Shown: positions 7,812-15,988 of the stretch, piece by piece | Position numbering within the stretch: position 1 is the stretch's first letter | Layout: each line of letters starts with the position of its first letter | Origin: Mycobacterium sp. SMC-2 | GTDB taxonomy: Bacteria; Actinomycetota; Actinomycetes; Mycobacteriales; Mycobacteriaceae | NCBI RefSeq assembly: GCF_025263485.1 | Contig: NZ_CP079863.1 | Coordinates: forward strand, 2,294,001-2,358,000 | Reading direction: 5' to 3' | Length of the DNA stretch: 64,000 nt | Notes under the pieces: model-generated | Told to the model about the DNA's origin: nothing | Databases searched by the model: none | The model's input: only the letters and a program-made list of their open reading frames with translations | Position numbers and translations under genes: made by a program

Positions 7812-7844
7812 TGCTTTTTTCCCGGCGTGGTGCAAGGTCAGGGA

Positions 7845-8480
7845 ATGAGCAGCCACCCCGCCACTGGCGAGTCGGGCGGGCAGCGGCGCGGCGACAAACA
7901 GCGCCAGGCCATCCTGCAGGCGGTGCGGGAACTGCTGCAGGAGAAGCCATTCGCGGAGCTGTCGGTCAGCACCATCAGCCTCCGCGCCGGGGTGGCCCGC
8001 TCCGGCTTCTACTTCTACTTCGACTCCAAGTACGCCGTGCTCGCCCAGCTGATGGCCGAGGCCGCCCGGGAACTCGAAGAGCTCACCCAGGATTTCGCCC
8101 CACGCCAGCCGGGCGAGTCGCCGGAGCAGTTCGCAAAACGCATGGTCGGCAGCGCGGCGGCCGTCTATGCGCACAACGACCCAGTGATGACCGCCTGCAA
8201 CGAGGCCCGCAACACCGACGTCGAGATCCGTAACCTCATGGATCAACAATTCGAGGTGGTGCTGGGTCAGATCGTCTCCATCGTCGAGGCCGAGATGCAG
8301 GCCGGGACCGCCAACCCCATCAGCGACGACCTGCCGACACTGATCCGAACCCTGGCCGGTACCACCGCGCTGATGCTGACCGGCGATCCCATCCTGGCCG
8401 GCCGCGACAGCGATCGCGACCGCCGCGTGCGCGTGCTCGAGCGGTTGTGGCTGCACGCGCTGTGGGGCGGGCACCCCTAG
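7845..8480 (+). CDS. TetR-family regulator (Rv3058c-like)
   Basis: An N-terminal helix-turn-helix (about residues 25-65, with LSVSTISLRAGVARSGFYFYF) is followed by a ligand-binding helical domain. The ATG at 7845 is chosen over an in-frame GTG at 7827 because AAGG lies 7 bases upstream. Two matching palindromes lie just in front of the gene, implying self-control. In M. tuberculosis the equivalent gene is directly divergent from cyp136 and probably controls it; here the IS110 copy separates them. A short-chain dehydrogenase gene follows after 27 bp and is probably in the same operon. Confidence 0.85.
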   Translation: MSSHPATGESGGQRRGDKQRQAILQAVRELLQEKPFAELSVSTISLRAGVARSGFYFYFDSKYAVLAQLMAEAARELEELTQDFAPRQPGESPEQFAKRMVGSAAAVYAHNDPVMTACNEARNTDVEIRNLMDQQFEVVLGQIVSIVEAEMQAGTANPISDDLPTLIRTLAGTTALMLTGDPILAGRDSDRDRRVRVLERLWLHALWGGHP

Positions 8481-8507
8481 GGCGTTACCGCCGGTATCGT
8501 CACCGCA

Positions 8508-9431
8508 ATGGGGCAGCAGGGGTATTACGCAGGCAAACGGTGTCTGGTCACGGGCGCGGCCAGCGGCATCGGCCGCGCCACCGCGTTGCGGCTGGCCGCA
8601 CAGGGCGCCGAGCTGTATCTGACCGACCGCCACCGCGATGGTCTCGAGTTGACCGTGGCCGACGCGCGCGCGCTGGGCGCGCGGGTGCCCGAGCATCGGG
8701 CCTTCGACGTCGCCGACTACGACGAGGTGGCGCGGTTCGCCGCCGACATCCATCGCGACCACCCGAGCATGGACATCGTGCTCAACATCGCCGGAGTGTC
8801 GGCCTGGGGCACCGTCGACCGGCTGACCCACGAGCAGTGGAGCAAGATGATCGCGATCAACCTGATGGGTCCGATCCACGTCATCGAAACGTTCGTCCCG
8901 CCGATGGTGGCGGCCCGCAACGGCGGGCACCTGGTCAACGTGTCGTCGGCGGCCGGGTTGGTCGCGCTCCCGTGGCACGCCGCCTACAGCGCCAGCAAGT
9001 ACGGCTTGCGCGGCCTGTCGGAGGTGCTGCGCTTCGACCTGGCCCGGCACCGCATCGGGGTGTCGGTGGTGGTGCCGGGCGCGGTCAACACCCCGCTGGT
9101 CCAGACCGTCGAGATCGCCGGCGTGGACCGCGAAGATCCCAAGGTCGCCCGTTGGGTGAACCGCTTCAGCGGCCACGCCGTCTCGCCGGAGAGGGCGGCC
9201 CAGAAGATCCTTTCCGGGGTGGCCAAGAACCGCTACCTGATCTACACCTCGGCGGACATCCGGGCGCTGTACGCGTTCAAGCGGCTGGCCTGGTGGCCCT
9301 ACAGCGTGGCCATGCGTCAGGTCAACGTGCTGTTCACGCGAGCGCTGCGGCCCGCCCCGGCGCCGCTAGCCCGGCATGGCCAGCTCGAGGCGCACCCCGA
9401 GCAGCCGGATCGGGCGGTCGAGCTCGAATAG
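8508..9431 (+). CDS. short-chain dehydrogenase/reductase (Rv3057c-like)
   Basis: This is a Rossmann-fold oxidoreductase with the nucleotide-binding TGAASGIGRA (about residues 16-25), an NIAG strand, the catalytic Ser of VNVSSAAG and the YSASKYG Tyr/Lys pair. The 307-aa length and extended C-terminus fit the classical family with a short tail. The substrate cannot be read from sequence. It probably forms an operon with the TetR gene in front. Its 3' end overlaps the convergent dinB2 gene by 66 bp. Confidence 0.85.
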   Translation: MGQQGYYAGKRCLVTGAASGIGRATALRLAAQGAELYLTDRHRDGLELTVADARALGARVPEHRAFDVADYDEVARFAADIHRDHPSMDIVLNIAGVSAWGTVDRLTHEQWSKMIAINLMGPIHVIETFVPPMVAARNGGHLVNVSSAAGLVALPWHAAYSASKYGLRGLSEVLRFDLARHRIGVSVVVPGAVNTPLVQTVEIAGVDREDPKVARWVNRFSGHAVSPERAAQKILSGVAKNRYLIYTSADIRALYAFKRLAWWPYSVAMRQVNVLFTRALRPAPAPLARHGQLEAHPEQPDRAVELE

Positions 9432-10409
9432 ATCCAGGACGCGCAGCGCCGCGGCGACGATCGTGTTGCGATCGGTGGTGGGCGCCTCCAACTTGCGGAT
9501 CTTGGTGCGGGTGTAGAACGTCGCCATTCGCACGGTGACCGCGACCCGCGTCACGATCCGGCCCGACGCCACCACGTCCGCCAGTGCCCGTTCGGCCAAT
9601 TGTGTTATGGCAGAATCTATTTCGACGCGATCGGTGAGGTCGCGCGCGAAGGTGACGACGTGGCTGCGGGATCGTGGGATCCACGGCTCGGCGCTGACGC
9701 CGGTGCCGCCGCCGCCCTTCGCCAGCAGCAACAACCACAGGCCGGTGCGCGGGCCGAAGGTGGACGTCAGCAGCTCGGCATCGGCGTGGGCGAGTTCGCG
9801 TACCGTCGTTATCCCCAGGGCCGCAAGCTTTTTCGCCGTCTTGGGGCCGACACCCCAGAGCACGTCGACCGGACGGTCCGCCATCAGGGTCATCCAGTTC
9901 GCATCGGTGAGCGTGAAGATGCCCGCCGGTTTGGCGAATCCGGTTGCGACCTTGGCGCGCTGCTTGTTGTCGCTGATCCCGATCGAGCAGGACAGCCCGG
10001 TTTCCGACGAGATGACGGTGCGGATCTCTTCGGCCACCTCGGTCGGATCGGCCCCCTCCACCCCGACGTACGCCTCGTCCCAGCCCCACACCTCGACCGG
10101 GTGCCCCAGGTCGCGGAGCAACCCCATCACCTGTTCGGACGCCGCGTCGTAGGCGGCGGCGTCCGACGGCAGAAACGTCGCCTCCGGGCAGCGGCGCGCG
10201 GCGGCCCGCAGCGGCATGCCGGCGTGCACGCCGAACTCCCTGGCCTCATAGGAGGCGCAGGTGACCACCTTGCGCGGTTCGGTCGGATCGCCGTTGCCGC
10301 CGACGATGACCGGCAGCCCGGCCAGCTCGGGGCGGCGCCGCAACTCCACCGACGCCAGAAACTGATCGAGGTCGACGTGCAATATCCAGCTGGGCGTCGG
10401 CGCGACCAT
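9366..10409 (-). CDS. dinB2: Y-family DNA polymerase IV, DinB2/DinP type
   Basis: This translesion polymerase has metal-binding acidic residues in LHVDLDQF (residues 10-17) and GWDEAYV, a helix-hairpin-helix thumb (LWGVGPKTAKKL) and a little-finger domain. The ATG at 10409 gives the N-terminus of the mycobacterial Rv3056 family; the longer open frame is not needed. The steric-gate position after DLDQF is Leu (residue 18) rather than Phe or Tyr, as in M. smegmatis DinB2, which is known to accept ribonucleotides. It starts 7 bp after the stop of the upstream TetR gene, so the two may be co-transcribed. I see no SOS box. Confidence 0.9.
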   Translation of the reverse strand: MVAPTPSWILHVDLDQFLASVELRRRPELAGLPVIVGGNGDPTEPRKVVTCASYEAREFGVHAGMPLRAAARRCPEATFLPSDAAAYDAASEQVMGLLRDLGHPVEVWGWDEAYVGVEGADPTEVAEEIRTVISSETGLSCSIGISDNKQRAKVATGFAKPAGIFTLTDANWMTLMADRPVDVLWGVGPKTAKKLAALGITTVRELAHADAELLTSTFGPRTGLWLLLLAKGGGGTGVSAEPWIPRSRSHVVTFARDLTDRVEIDSAITQLAERALADVVASGRIVTRVAVTVRMATFYTRTKIRKLEAPTTDRNTIVAAALRVLDLFELDRPIRLLGVRLELAMPG

Positions 10410-10416
10410 CAGGGCG

Positions 10417-11031
10417 TCACCGCCCACAAAGCTTGCGGGCCAGGCTTTCCCATGCGTCGCCCAACGTGTCCAAGGTGTACCCCCCGTCGTTGAGCTTGTG
10501 CTCCACATAGTCGGTGTCGAGCAGGGCGAGCAGGGCGTCGGTCTGGGCGTCCAGATCGCCGGTCGTGCGCGCCGATTGCAACAGCACCCGCACGTGCGTG
10601 CGCATTACCGTGGCCGGCGGGCCGTAGCGGCTGTGCGGGTCGCGGTGGGCCGCCGACAACAGCGCGTGATGGGTGTGGGCGAACCGGATCCGCTCGCGGC
10701 CGAACGCCACCAGCCGGTCCAGCGGGGGAGCGTCGGGGCCCAGCGGCGGCGGCCCGAACAGGAAGGCTTGCTGGATGGCCCGCTCGTCCTCGTCGAGCAG
10801 CACCGTCATCAGGCCGGCGCGGCTGCCGAACCGGCGAAACAACGTGCCCTTGCCCACGCCGGCCGCGGCGGCGACGTCGTCCATGGTGACCGCGTCCGCG
10901 CCGCGCTTGGCGACCAGGCAGCGGGCCGCGTCCAAGAGCAGCGCCCGGTTACGCGCCGCGTCGCCCCGCTCTGGCTGGGGCGCTTCCGGCGCGCAGATGG
11001 GCAGTTCGCCCAACCGCTCGACACTGCTCAC
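10417..11031 (-). CDS. TetR-family regulator (Rv3055-like)
   Basis: The helix-turn-helix lies at about residues 40-80, with VTMDDVAAAAGVGKGTLFRRF, followed by a helical ligand domain (204 aa). A GTG start at 11031 is used. The gene is divergent from an NADPH-dependent FMN reductase gene, and a CGGACT/AGTCCG palindrome sits between them, so it likely represses that gene and itself. dinB2 follows almost directly. Confidence 0.85.
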   Translation of the reverse strand: MSSVERLGELPICAPEAPQPERGDAARNRALLLDAARCLVAKRGADAVTMDDVAAAAGVGKGTLFRRFGSRAGLMTVLLDEDERAIQQAFLFGPPPLGPDAPPLDRLVAFGRERIRFAHTHHALLSAAHRDPHSRYGPPATVMRTHVRVLLQSARTTGDLDAQTDALLALLDTDYVEHKLNDGGYTLDTLGDAWESLARKLCGR

Positions 11032-11061
11032 CCCTGTACTTTAACGCGGCAGGAATAAATC

Positions 11062-11075
11062 CGGACTACAGTCCG
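11062..11075. promoter_or_regulatory. TetR operator between tetR and the FMN reductase gene
   Basis: This is a perfect inverted repeat, CGGACT-AC-AGTCCG, with partly symmetrical AAT/ATT flanks. It lies midway between divergent starts at 11031 and 11122. Confidence 0.55.
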
Positions 11076-11121
11076 ATTGGGACGTGCGAGGGTCAACACA
11101 ACCAATGAAGGGAACGGAACG

Positions 11122-11682
11122 GTGGCGGACAGCATCAAAATTCTGGTTCTGGTGGGGAGCCTGCGCGCGGCGTCGATCAATCGCCAGATCGCCGAGCTGG
11201 CGGCGGAGGTCGCCCCCGACGGCGTCACCGTCACGGTGTTCGAAGGGCTGGCGGAGCTGCCGTTCTACAACGAGGAGATCGACGACGCGATGAGCCCCGA
11301 CGCTGCGCTGCCGGCTCCGGTGGCCGCGCTGCGCGCCGCGGGGGCCGAGGCCGACGCCGCGCTGGTGGTCACCCCGGAATACAACGGCAGCATCCCAGCC
11401 GTCATCAAGAACGCGATCGACTGGCTGTCCCGCCCGTTCGGCAACGGCGCGCTGCAGGGCAAGCCGCTGGCGGTCATCGGGGGGTCCTTCGGCCAGTACG
11501 GCGGGGTATGGGCGCACGACGAAACCCGTAAGTCGTTCGCGATCGCCGGCGCACGCGTGGTGGAGTCGATCAAGCTCTCGGTGCCGTTCAAAACTCTGGA
11601 GGGCAAGGCCCCGGCGGAGCACGCCGAGGTCTCGGCGAACGTGCGCGACGTCGTGGGCAAGCTGGCCGCCGAAATCGGCTGA
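11122..11682 (+). CDS. NADPH-dependent FMN reductase (Rv3054c-like)
   Basis: A flavodoxin-like fold with the FMN phosphate loop VGSLRAASINRQ (about residues 10-21) and the TPEYNGSIPAVIKNAIDW signature (about 90-107). It transfers hydride from NADPH to FMN or quinone-like acceptors in the cytosol. The GTG at 11122 is preferred over the open frame from 11077 because AAGGGA lies about 9 bases upstream and the family begins close to the first strand. It is divergent from a TetR gene and followed by a strong hairpin at 11746. Confidence 0.85.
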   Translation: MADSIKILVLVGSLRAASINRQIAELAAEVAPDGVTVTVFEGLAELPFYNEEIDDAMSPDAALPAPVAALRAAGAEADAALVVTPEYNGSIPAVIKNAIDWLSRPFGNGALQGKPLAVIGGSFGQYGGVWAHDETRKSFAIAGARVVESIKLSVPFKTLEGKAPAEHAEVSANVRDVVGKLAAEIG

Positions 11683-11745
11683 TTGGCAGAAGTCAACAAG
11701 CCGATCGGCGGGCGACCAGCGAGGTTTGCCGTAGCGGAATGGCAG

Positions 11746-11771
11746 AAGCCGCCAGCCCTTGCTGGCGGCTT
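11746..11771 (+). terminator. hairpin after the FMN reductase gene
   Basis: AAGCCGCCAGC pairs perfectly with GCTGGCGGCTT around a CCTT loop and is followed by only one further T. The 11-bp stem 64 bp after a stop codon suggests a terminator. Confidence 0.6.
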
Positions 11772-11927
11772 TGCTAGTGGTGGGCTGGGCCGGTCGCATC
11801 GAGGGAGTTGTCGGTGCCCGGTGATACAACGATTCGCATGGACGGCCGCGTCGAAGAATGTGACCTGCGACACGCCGCGGGTGTGTCGCGCACAGGCCCC
11901 ACGACCAGCGAATTTCAGAAATGTTAT

Positions 11928-11975
11928 TCCGAACATGTTGTATCTCGACATCTTGTCAGCCACTAGGTGTAGTGT
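11928..11975 (+). promoter_or_regulatory. NrdR-like box pair upstream of nrdHIE
   Basis: The downstream box is CCACTAGGTGTAGTGT at 11960-11975. It shares CA-C/T-AGG-N-GTAGTGTTT with the box upstream of nrdF2. A degenerate partner (TCCGAACATGTTGTAT, 11928-11943) lies at exactly the same 32-bp spacing as the nrdF2 pair. NrdR is the known repressor of ribonucleotide reductase operons and binds paired 16-bp boxes about three helical turns apart. Confidence 0.6.
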
Positions 11976-12179
11976 TTCGAGCACCGGCAGATCCCAGGTT
12001 CACCAGGCCGACCGGGGCCTGGTTCACCACCCGAAATCGGCTCACCAGGTCATTGGACCCCGGCGGCCGCAGGACGGGAATGTGGGGGCTTGGCGGGCCG
12101 CTGAAACACAGCGAAGACGTAGTACCCGAGTAGTTGCCAGTTCGTAATAAGTCCCACCTTCCGCAAAGGAGCGGCTTCC

Positions 12180-12419
12180 ATGAGCATCACGGTGTACACC
12201 AAGCCGGCATGCGTGCAGTGCAGCGCCACGTTCAAGGCCCTGGACAAGCAGGGCATCGGCTACGAGAAGGTCGACATCACGCTGGACAACGAGGCGCGCG
12301 ACTACGTGATGGCGCTGGGTTACTTGCAGGCCCCCGTGGTGGTGGCGGGCGACGACCACTGGTCGGGTTTCCGGCCGGACCGCATCAAGGCGCTCGCGGA
12401 ATCGGCGCTCATCGCGTAG
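12180..12419 (+). CDS. nrdH: glutaredoxin-like NrdH
   Basis: A 79-aa thioredoxin-fold electron donor for the class Ib ribonucleotide reductase, with redox centre CVQC at residues 11-14 and the NrdH-type WSGFRPD segment near the C-terminus. The AAAGGAG site sits 8 bases before the ATG. It is the first gene of nrdH-nrdI-nrdE. Confidence 0.95.
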   Translation: MSITVYTKPACVQCSATFKALDKQGIGYEKVDITLDNEARDYVMALGYLQAPVVVAGDDHWSGFRPDRIKALAESALIA

Positions 12420-12447
12420 ACGGACGTCAGGTAAGAAGGAGGTTGCG

Positions 12448-12894
12448 GTGCACTCGCGCAACCTGGTGTATTTCTCCTCCGTGTCGGAGAACACCCACCG
12501 CTTCGTGCAGAAGCTGGGTGTTCCCGCCGCGCGGATACCGCTGCATGGGCGTATCCAGGTCGACGAGCCGTACGTGCTGGTACTGCCCACGTACGGCGGG
12601 GGCCGGGCCACCCCGGACCTCAATGCCGGTGGCTACGTCCCCAAGCAGGTCATCGCCTTTTTGAACGACGAGCACAATCGGTCGTTGATCCGCGGCGTCA
12701 TCGCCGCGGGCAACAACAACTTCGGTCCCGAATTCGCCTACGCGGGCAACGTGGTTTCCCGCAAGTGCGGCGTTCCGTACCTTTACCGCTTCGAACTCAT
12801 GGGAACCCCGGACGACGTGGATGCCGTCCGTGCGGGCTTAGCTGAATTCTGGAAGGAACAGACGTGCCTCCAACCGTCACTGCAGAACCGGTAA
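12448..12894 (+). CDS. nrdI: flavodoxin-like NrdI
   Basis: A 148-aa FMN protein that delivers oxidant to assemble the dimanganese-tyrosyl radical of NrdF. The N-terminal [12 protein letters not shown] loop and the LPTYGGG and [13 protein letters not shown] segments are hallmarks. It starts with GTG after GAAGGAGG. Its last 31 bp overlap nrdE, so the two are coupled. Confidence 0.95.
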   Translation: MHSRNLVYFSSVSENTHRFVQKLGVPAARIPLHGRIQVDEPYVLVLPTYGGGRATPDLNAGGYVPKQVIAFLNDEHNRSLIRGVIAAGNNNFGPEFAYAGNVVSRKCGVPYLYRFELMGTPDDVDAVRAGLAEFWKEQTCLQPSLQNR

Positions 12895-15029
12895 CCGCCG
12901 GCCCCCACGCGCTGCCCGGGGAAACGGATTACCACGCGCTGAACGCCATGCTGAATCTGTATGATGCGGACGGCAAGATTCAGTTCGACAAGGACGTGCT
13001 GGCGGCGCGCGAATACTTCCTGCAGCACGTCAACCAGAACACTGTCTTCTTCCACAATCAGGACGAGAAGCTCGACTACCTGATCCGCGAGAACTACTAC
13101 GAGCGTGAGGTTCTCGACCAGTACTCGCGCAACTTCGTCAAGTCGCTGCTGGACCGCGCCTACGCCAAGAAGTTCCGGTTCCCGACGTTCCTGGGCGCGT
13201 TCAAGTACTACACCTCTTACACGCTGAAGACGTTCGACGGTAAGCGCTACCTGGAGCGCTTCGAGGACCGCGTGGTCATGGTGGCGCTGACCCTGGCCGC
13301 CGGCGATACCGGACTGGCCGAGAAGTTGGTCGACGAGATCATCGACGGGCGGTTCCAGCCCGCAACCCCGACGTTCTTGAATTCGGGCAAAAAGCAGCGC
13401 GGCGAACCGGTGAGCTGCTTTTTGCTGCGCATCGAGGACAACATGGAGTCGATCGGGCGATCGATCAACTCCGCGCTGCAGCTGTCCAAGCGCGGCGGTG
13501 GAGTTGCGTTGCTGCTGACCAACATTCGCGAGCACGGCGCGCCGATCAAGAACATCGAGAACCAGTCCTCGGGCGTCATCCCGATCATGAAGTTGCTCGA
13601 GGACTCGTTCTCCTACGCCAACCAGCTGGGTGCCCGCCAGGGCGCCGGCGCGGTGTACCTGCACGCGCATCACCCCGACATCTACCGCTTCCTGGACACC
13701 AAGCGGGAGAACGCCGACGAGAAGATCCGGATCAAGACGCTGAGCCTGGGCGTGGTGATTCCCGACATCACCTTCGAGCTGGCCAAGAAGAACGAGGACA
13801 TGTACCTGTTCTCGCCGTATGACGTCGAGCGGGTCTACGGCGTGCCGTTCGCCGACATCTCGGTGACCGAGAAGTACTACGAGATGGTCGACGACGCGCG
13901 CATCCGCAAGACGAAGATCAAGGCGCGGGAGTTCTTCCAGACGCTGGCCGAGCTGCAGTTCGAGTCCGGCTACCCCTACATCATGTTCGAGGACACGGTG
14001 AACCGGGCCAACCCGATCGAGGGCAAGATCACCCACTCGAACCTGTGCTCGGAGATCCTTCAGGTGTCCACGCCGTCGCTGTTCAACGATGATCTGTCGT
14101 ATTCGAAGGTGGGCAAGGACATTTCGTGCAACCTCGGCTCGCTGAACATCGCCAAGGCCATGGACTCGCCGGACTTCGCGCAGACGATCGAGGTGGCGAT
14201 CCGCGCGCTGACCGCGGTGAGCGACCAGACCCACATCACGTCGGTGCCCTCAATCGAGCAGGGCAACAACGAATCCCACGCGATCGGGCTGGGGCAGATG
14301 AACCTGCACGGCTACCTCGCCCGGGAGCGCATCTTCTACGGGTCCGAGGAAGGCATCGACTTCACCAACATCTACTTCTACTGCGTGCTCTATCACGCGC
14401 TGCGGGCGTCGAATCGCATTGCGATCGAACGGGGTAAGGCGTTCGGCGGTTTCGAGCGCTCGAAGTACGCCTCCGGGGAGTTCTTCGACAAATACACCGA
14501 TCAGGTGTGGGAGCCGCAGACGGACAAGGTGCGTCAGCTCTTCGCCGACGCGGGGATTCAGATCCCGACCCAGGATGACTGGAAGCGGCTGAAGGAGTCG
14601 GTGCAGGCGCACGGCATCTACAACCAGAACCTGCAGGCCGTGCCGCCGACGGGGTCGATCTCCTACATCAACCACTCGACCAGCTCGATCCACCCGATCG
14701 CCAGCAAGGTCGAGATCCGCAAGGAAGGCAAGATCGGCCGCGTCTACTACCCGGCGCCCTACATGACCAACGACAACCTGGAGTACTTCCAGGACGCCTA
14801 CGAGATCGGCTACGAGAAGGTCATCGACACCTACGCCGCGGCCACCCAGCACGTGGACCAGGGGCTAAGTCTGACGCTGTTCTTCAAGGACACCGCCACC
14901 ACCCGCGATGTGAACAAAGCGCAGATCTACGCCTGGCGCAAGGGCATCAAGACGCTCTACTACATCCGGCTGCGGCAGATGGCCTTGGAGGGCACCGAGG
15001 TCGAGGGCTGCGTGTCCTGCATGCTGTGA
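12864..15029 (+). CDS. nrdE: ribonucleoside-diphosphate reductase class Ib, large subunit
   Basis: The 721-aa catalytic subunit reduces ribonucleoside diphosphates. It has the active-site region EPVSCFLLR, the NLCSEI and [10 protein letters not shown] segments, [12 protein letters not shown], and a C-terminal redox pair in GCVSCML (C716, C719) that is recharged by NrdH. It is nearly the same as M. tuberculosis NrdE (Rv3051c). The GTG at 12864 follows GGAAGGAA inside nrdI. Its small subunit NrdF2 is encoded 3.6 kb downstream with its own NrdR boxes. Confidence 0.97.
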   Translation: MPPTVTAEPVTAGPHALPGETDYHALNAMLNLYDADGKIQFDKDVLAAREYFLQHVNQNTVFFHNQDEKLDYLIRENYYEREVLDQYSRNFVKSLLDRAYAKKFRFPTFLGAFKYYTSYTLKTFDGKRYLERFEDRVVMVALTLAAGDTGLAEKLVDEIIDGRFQPATPTFLNSGKKQRGEPVSCFLLRIEDNMESIGRSINSALQLSKRGGGVALLLTNIREHGAPIKNIENQSSGVIPIMKLLEDSFSYANQLGARQGAGAVYLHAHHPDIYRFLDTKRENADEKIRIKTLSLGVVIPDITFELAKKNEDMYLFSPYDVERVYGVPFADISVTEKYYEMVDDARIRKTKIKAREFFQTLAELQFESGYPYIMFEDTVNRANPIEGKITHSNLCSEILQVSTPSLFNDDLSYSKVGKDISCNLGSLNIAKAMDSPDFAQTIEVAIRALTAVSDQTHITSVPSIEQGNNESHAIGLGQMNLHGYLARERIFYGSEEGIDFTNIYFYCVLYHALRASNRIAIERGKAFGGFERSKYASGEFFDKYTDQVWEPQTDKVRQLFADAGIQIPTQDDWKRLKESVQAHGIYNQNLQAVPPTGSISYINHSTSSIHPIASKVEIRKEGKIGRVYYPAPYMTNDNLEYFQDAYEIGYEKVIDTYAAATQHVDQGLSLTLFFKDTATTRDVNKAQIYAWRKGIKTLYYIRLRQMALEGTEVEGCVSCML

Positions 15030-15036
15030 ATCTTGT

Positions 15037-15098
15037 CGCCGAACGTGAAGCCATTGCGACTTTGACGCCCCGTTTTCGCAACCGGTTCACGCTCGGCG
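15037..15098 (+). terminator. imperfect hairpin after nrdE
   Basis: CGCCGAACGTGAA (15037-15049) pairs with TTCACGCTCGGCG (15086-15098) with one mismatch. Inside it, TTGCGA and TCGCAA can also pair. It starts 8 bp after the nrdE stop. Confidence 0.5.
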
Positions 15099-15144
15099 AG
15101 CCGTGCAGCTTTGAGTCTGCCCAGGTCAGCGGCGGCGGCGCGGT

Positions 15145-15888
15145 ATGGTGCTTGATGTGGTGAGAATCCCCCGACCACCCCACCCCAGCGTGAAGCCCGG
15201 GGTCAAGGTCGACGCGCGCAGCGAACGCTGGCGCGAACACCGCAAGAAGGTGCGCGGCGAAATCGTGGATGCGGCCTTCCGCGCCATCGACCGCCTGGGG
15301 CCCGAGCTCAGCGTGCGCGAGATCGCCGAGGAGGCCGGCACCGCCAAGCCGAAGATCTACCGGCATTTCCACGACAAGTCGGATTTGTTCCAGGCCATCG
15401 GGGAGCGGCTGCGCGACATGCTCTGGGCGGCGATCTTCCCGTCCATCGATCTGAAGACCGACTCCGCCCGCGAGGTGATCCGGCGCGCCGTAGACGAGTA
15501 CGTCAACCTCGTCGACCAGCACCCGAACGTGTTGCGGCTCTTCATTCAGGGCCGCTCGGCGGCGAGCCCCCAGATCCTCAACGAGGGCCGCGGGATCACG
15601 TTGGCGATGGCCGACATGTTCGACAACGAGCTGCGCGAAATGGAGCTCGACCACGCGGCGTTCGAGCTGGCCGCGCATGCGGCCTTCGGTTCGGCCGCGT
15701 CGGCCACCGAATGGTGGCTGGGCCCCGACCCGCAAAGCGCGCGCCGCATGCCGCACGACCAGTTCGTCGCGCATCTGACGACCATCATGGTCGGGGTCAT
15801 CGTCGGCACCGCCGAGGTGCTCGGCATCACGATGGACCCCGATCAACCTGTTCACAGCGTGGTACCCAGCAACCCCGCGGCGAGCTGA
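15145..15888 (+). CDS. TetR-family regulator (Rv3050c-like)
   Basis: The 247-aa protein has its DNA-binding domain at about residues 30-75, with LSVREIAEEAGTAKPKIYRHF, and a long helical ligand domain including HAAFGSAASATEWWLG. The ATG at 15145 is used; a GTG at 15160 is equally possible. A flavin mono-oxygenase gene follows in the same direction after 100 bp, with a GGGTA palindrome in the gap that may be its operator. Confidence 0.85.
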   Translation: MVLDVVRIPRPPHPSVKPGVKVDARSERWREHRKKVRGEIVDAAFRAIDRLGPELSVREIAEEAGTAKPKIYRHFHDKSDLFQAIGERLRDMLWAAIFPSIDLKTDSAREVIRRAVDEYVNLVDQHPNVLRLFIQGRSAASPQILNEGRGITLAMADMFDNELREMELDHAAFELAAHAAFGSAASATEWWLGPDPQSARRMPHDQFVAHLTTIMVGVIVGTAEVLGITMDPDQPVHSVVPSNPAAS

Positions 15889-15936
15889 GCCACCGCGGCG
15901 CTGAACCGCCGGCCTCGATAACGTTCGCCCCATCCG

Positions 15937-15956
15937 ATACCCTGGGTACTGGGTAT
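15937..15956 (+). promoter_or_regulatory. GGGTA palindrome in front of the flavin mono-oxygenase gene
   Basis: TACCC-T-GGGTA (15938-15948) is a perfect 11-bp palindrome, and a further GGGTAT follows at 15951, itself the inverse of ATACCC at 15937. It is a candidate TetR operator 33 bp before the start codon. Confidence 0.4.
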
Positions 15957-15988
15957 TTGCCGGGAACTAACAGGAAGACCGATCCACC

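Larger units (their letters stand above)
11683..12179 (+). other. gene-free region upstream of nrdH
   Basis: About 500 bp without a convincing gene. It holds the hairpin at 11746, an AT-richer promoter zone with NrdR-like boxes at 11928-11975, a CCAGGCC/GGCCTGG hairpin near 12006-12025, and a strong AAAGGAG ribosome site before nrdH. If transcription starts at the NrdR boxes, the nrdH message has a structured leader of nearly 200 nt. A 17-codon frame at 12080-12133 has no support as a gene. Confidence 0.5.

Noticed and set aside
11928..11943. GAAC/GTT segment upstream of nrdH as a LexA SOS box
   Set aside because: The arms are separated by 2 rather than 4 bases and the outer TC/GA are missing. 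The spacing to the next box fits an NrdR pair better.
12783..14234. 483-codon frame opposite nrdE
   Set aside because: An antisense shadow; all conserved motifs are on the nrdE strand.
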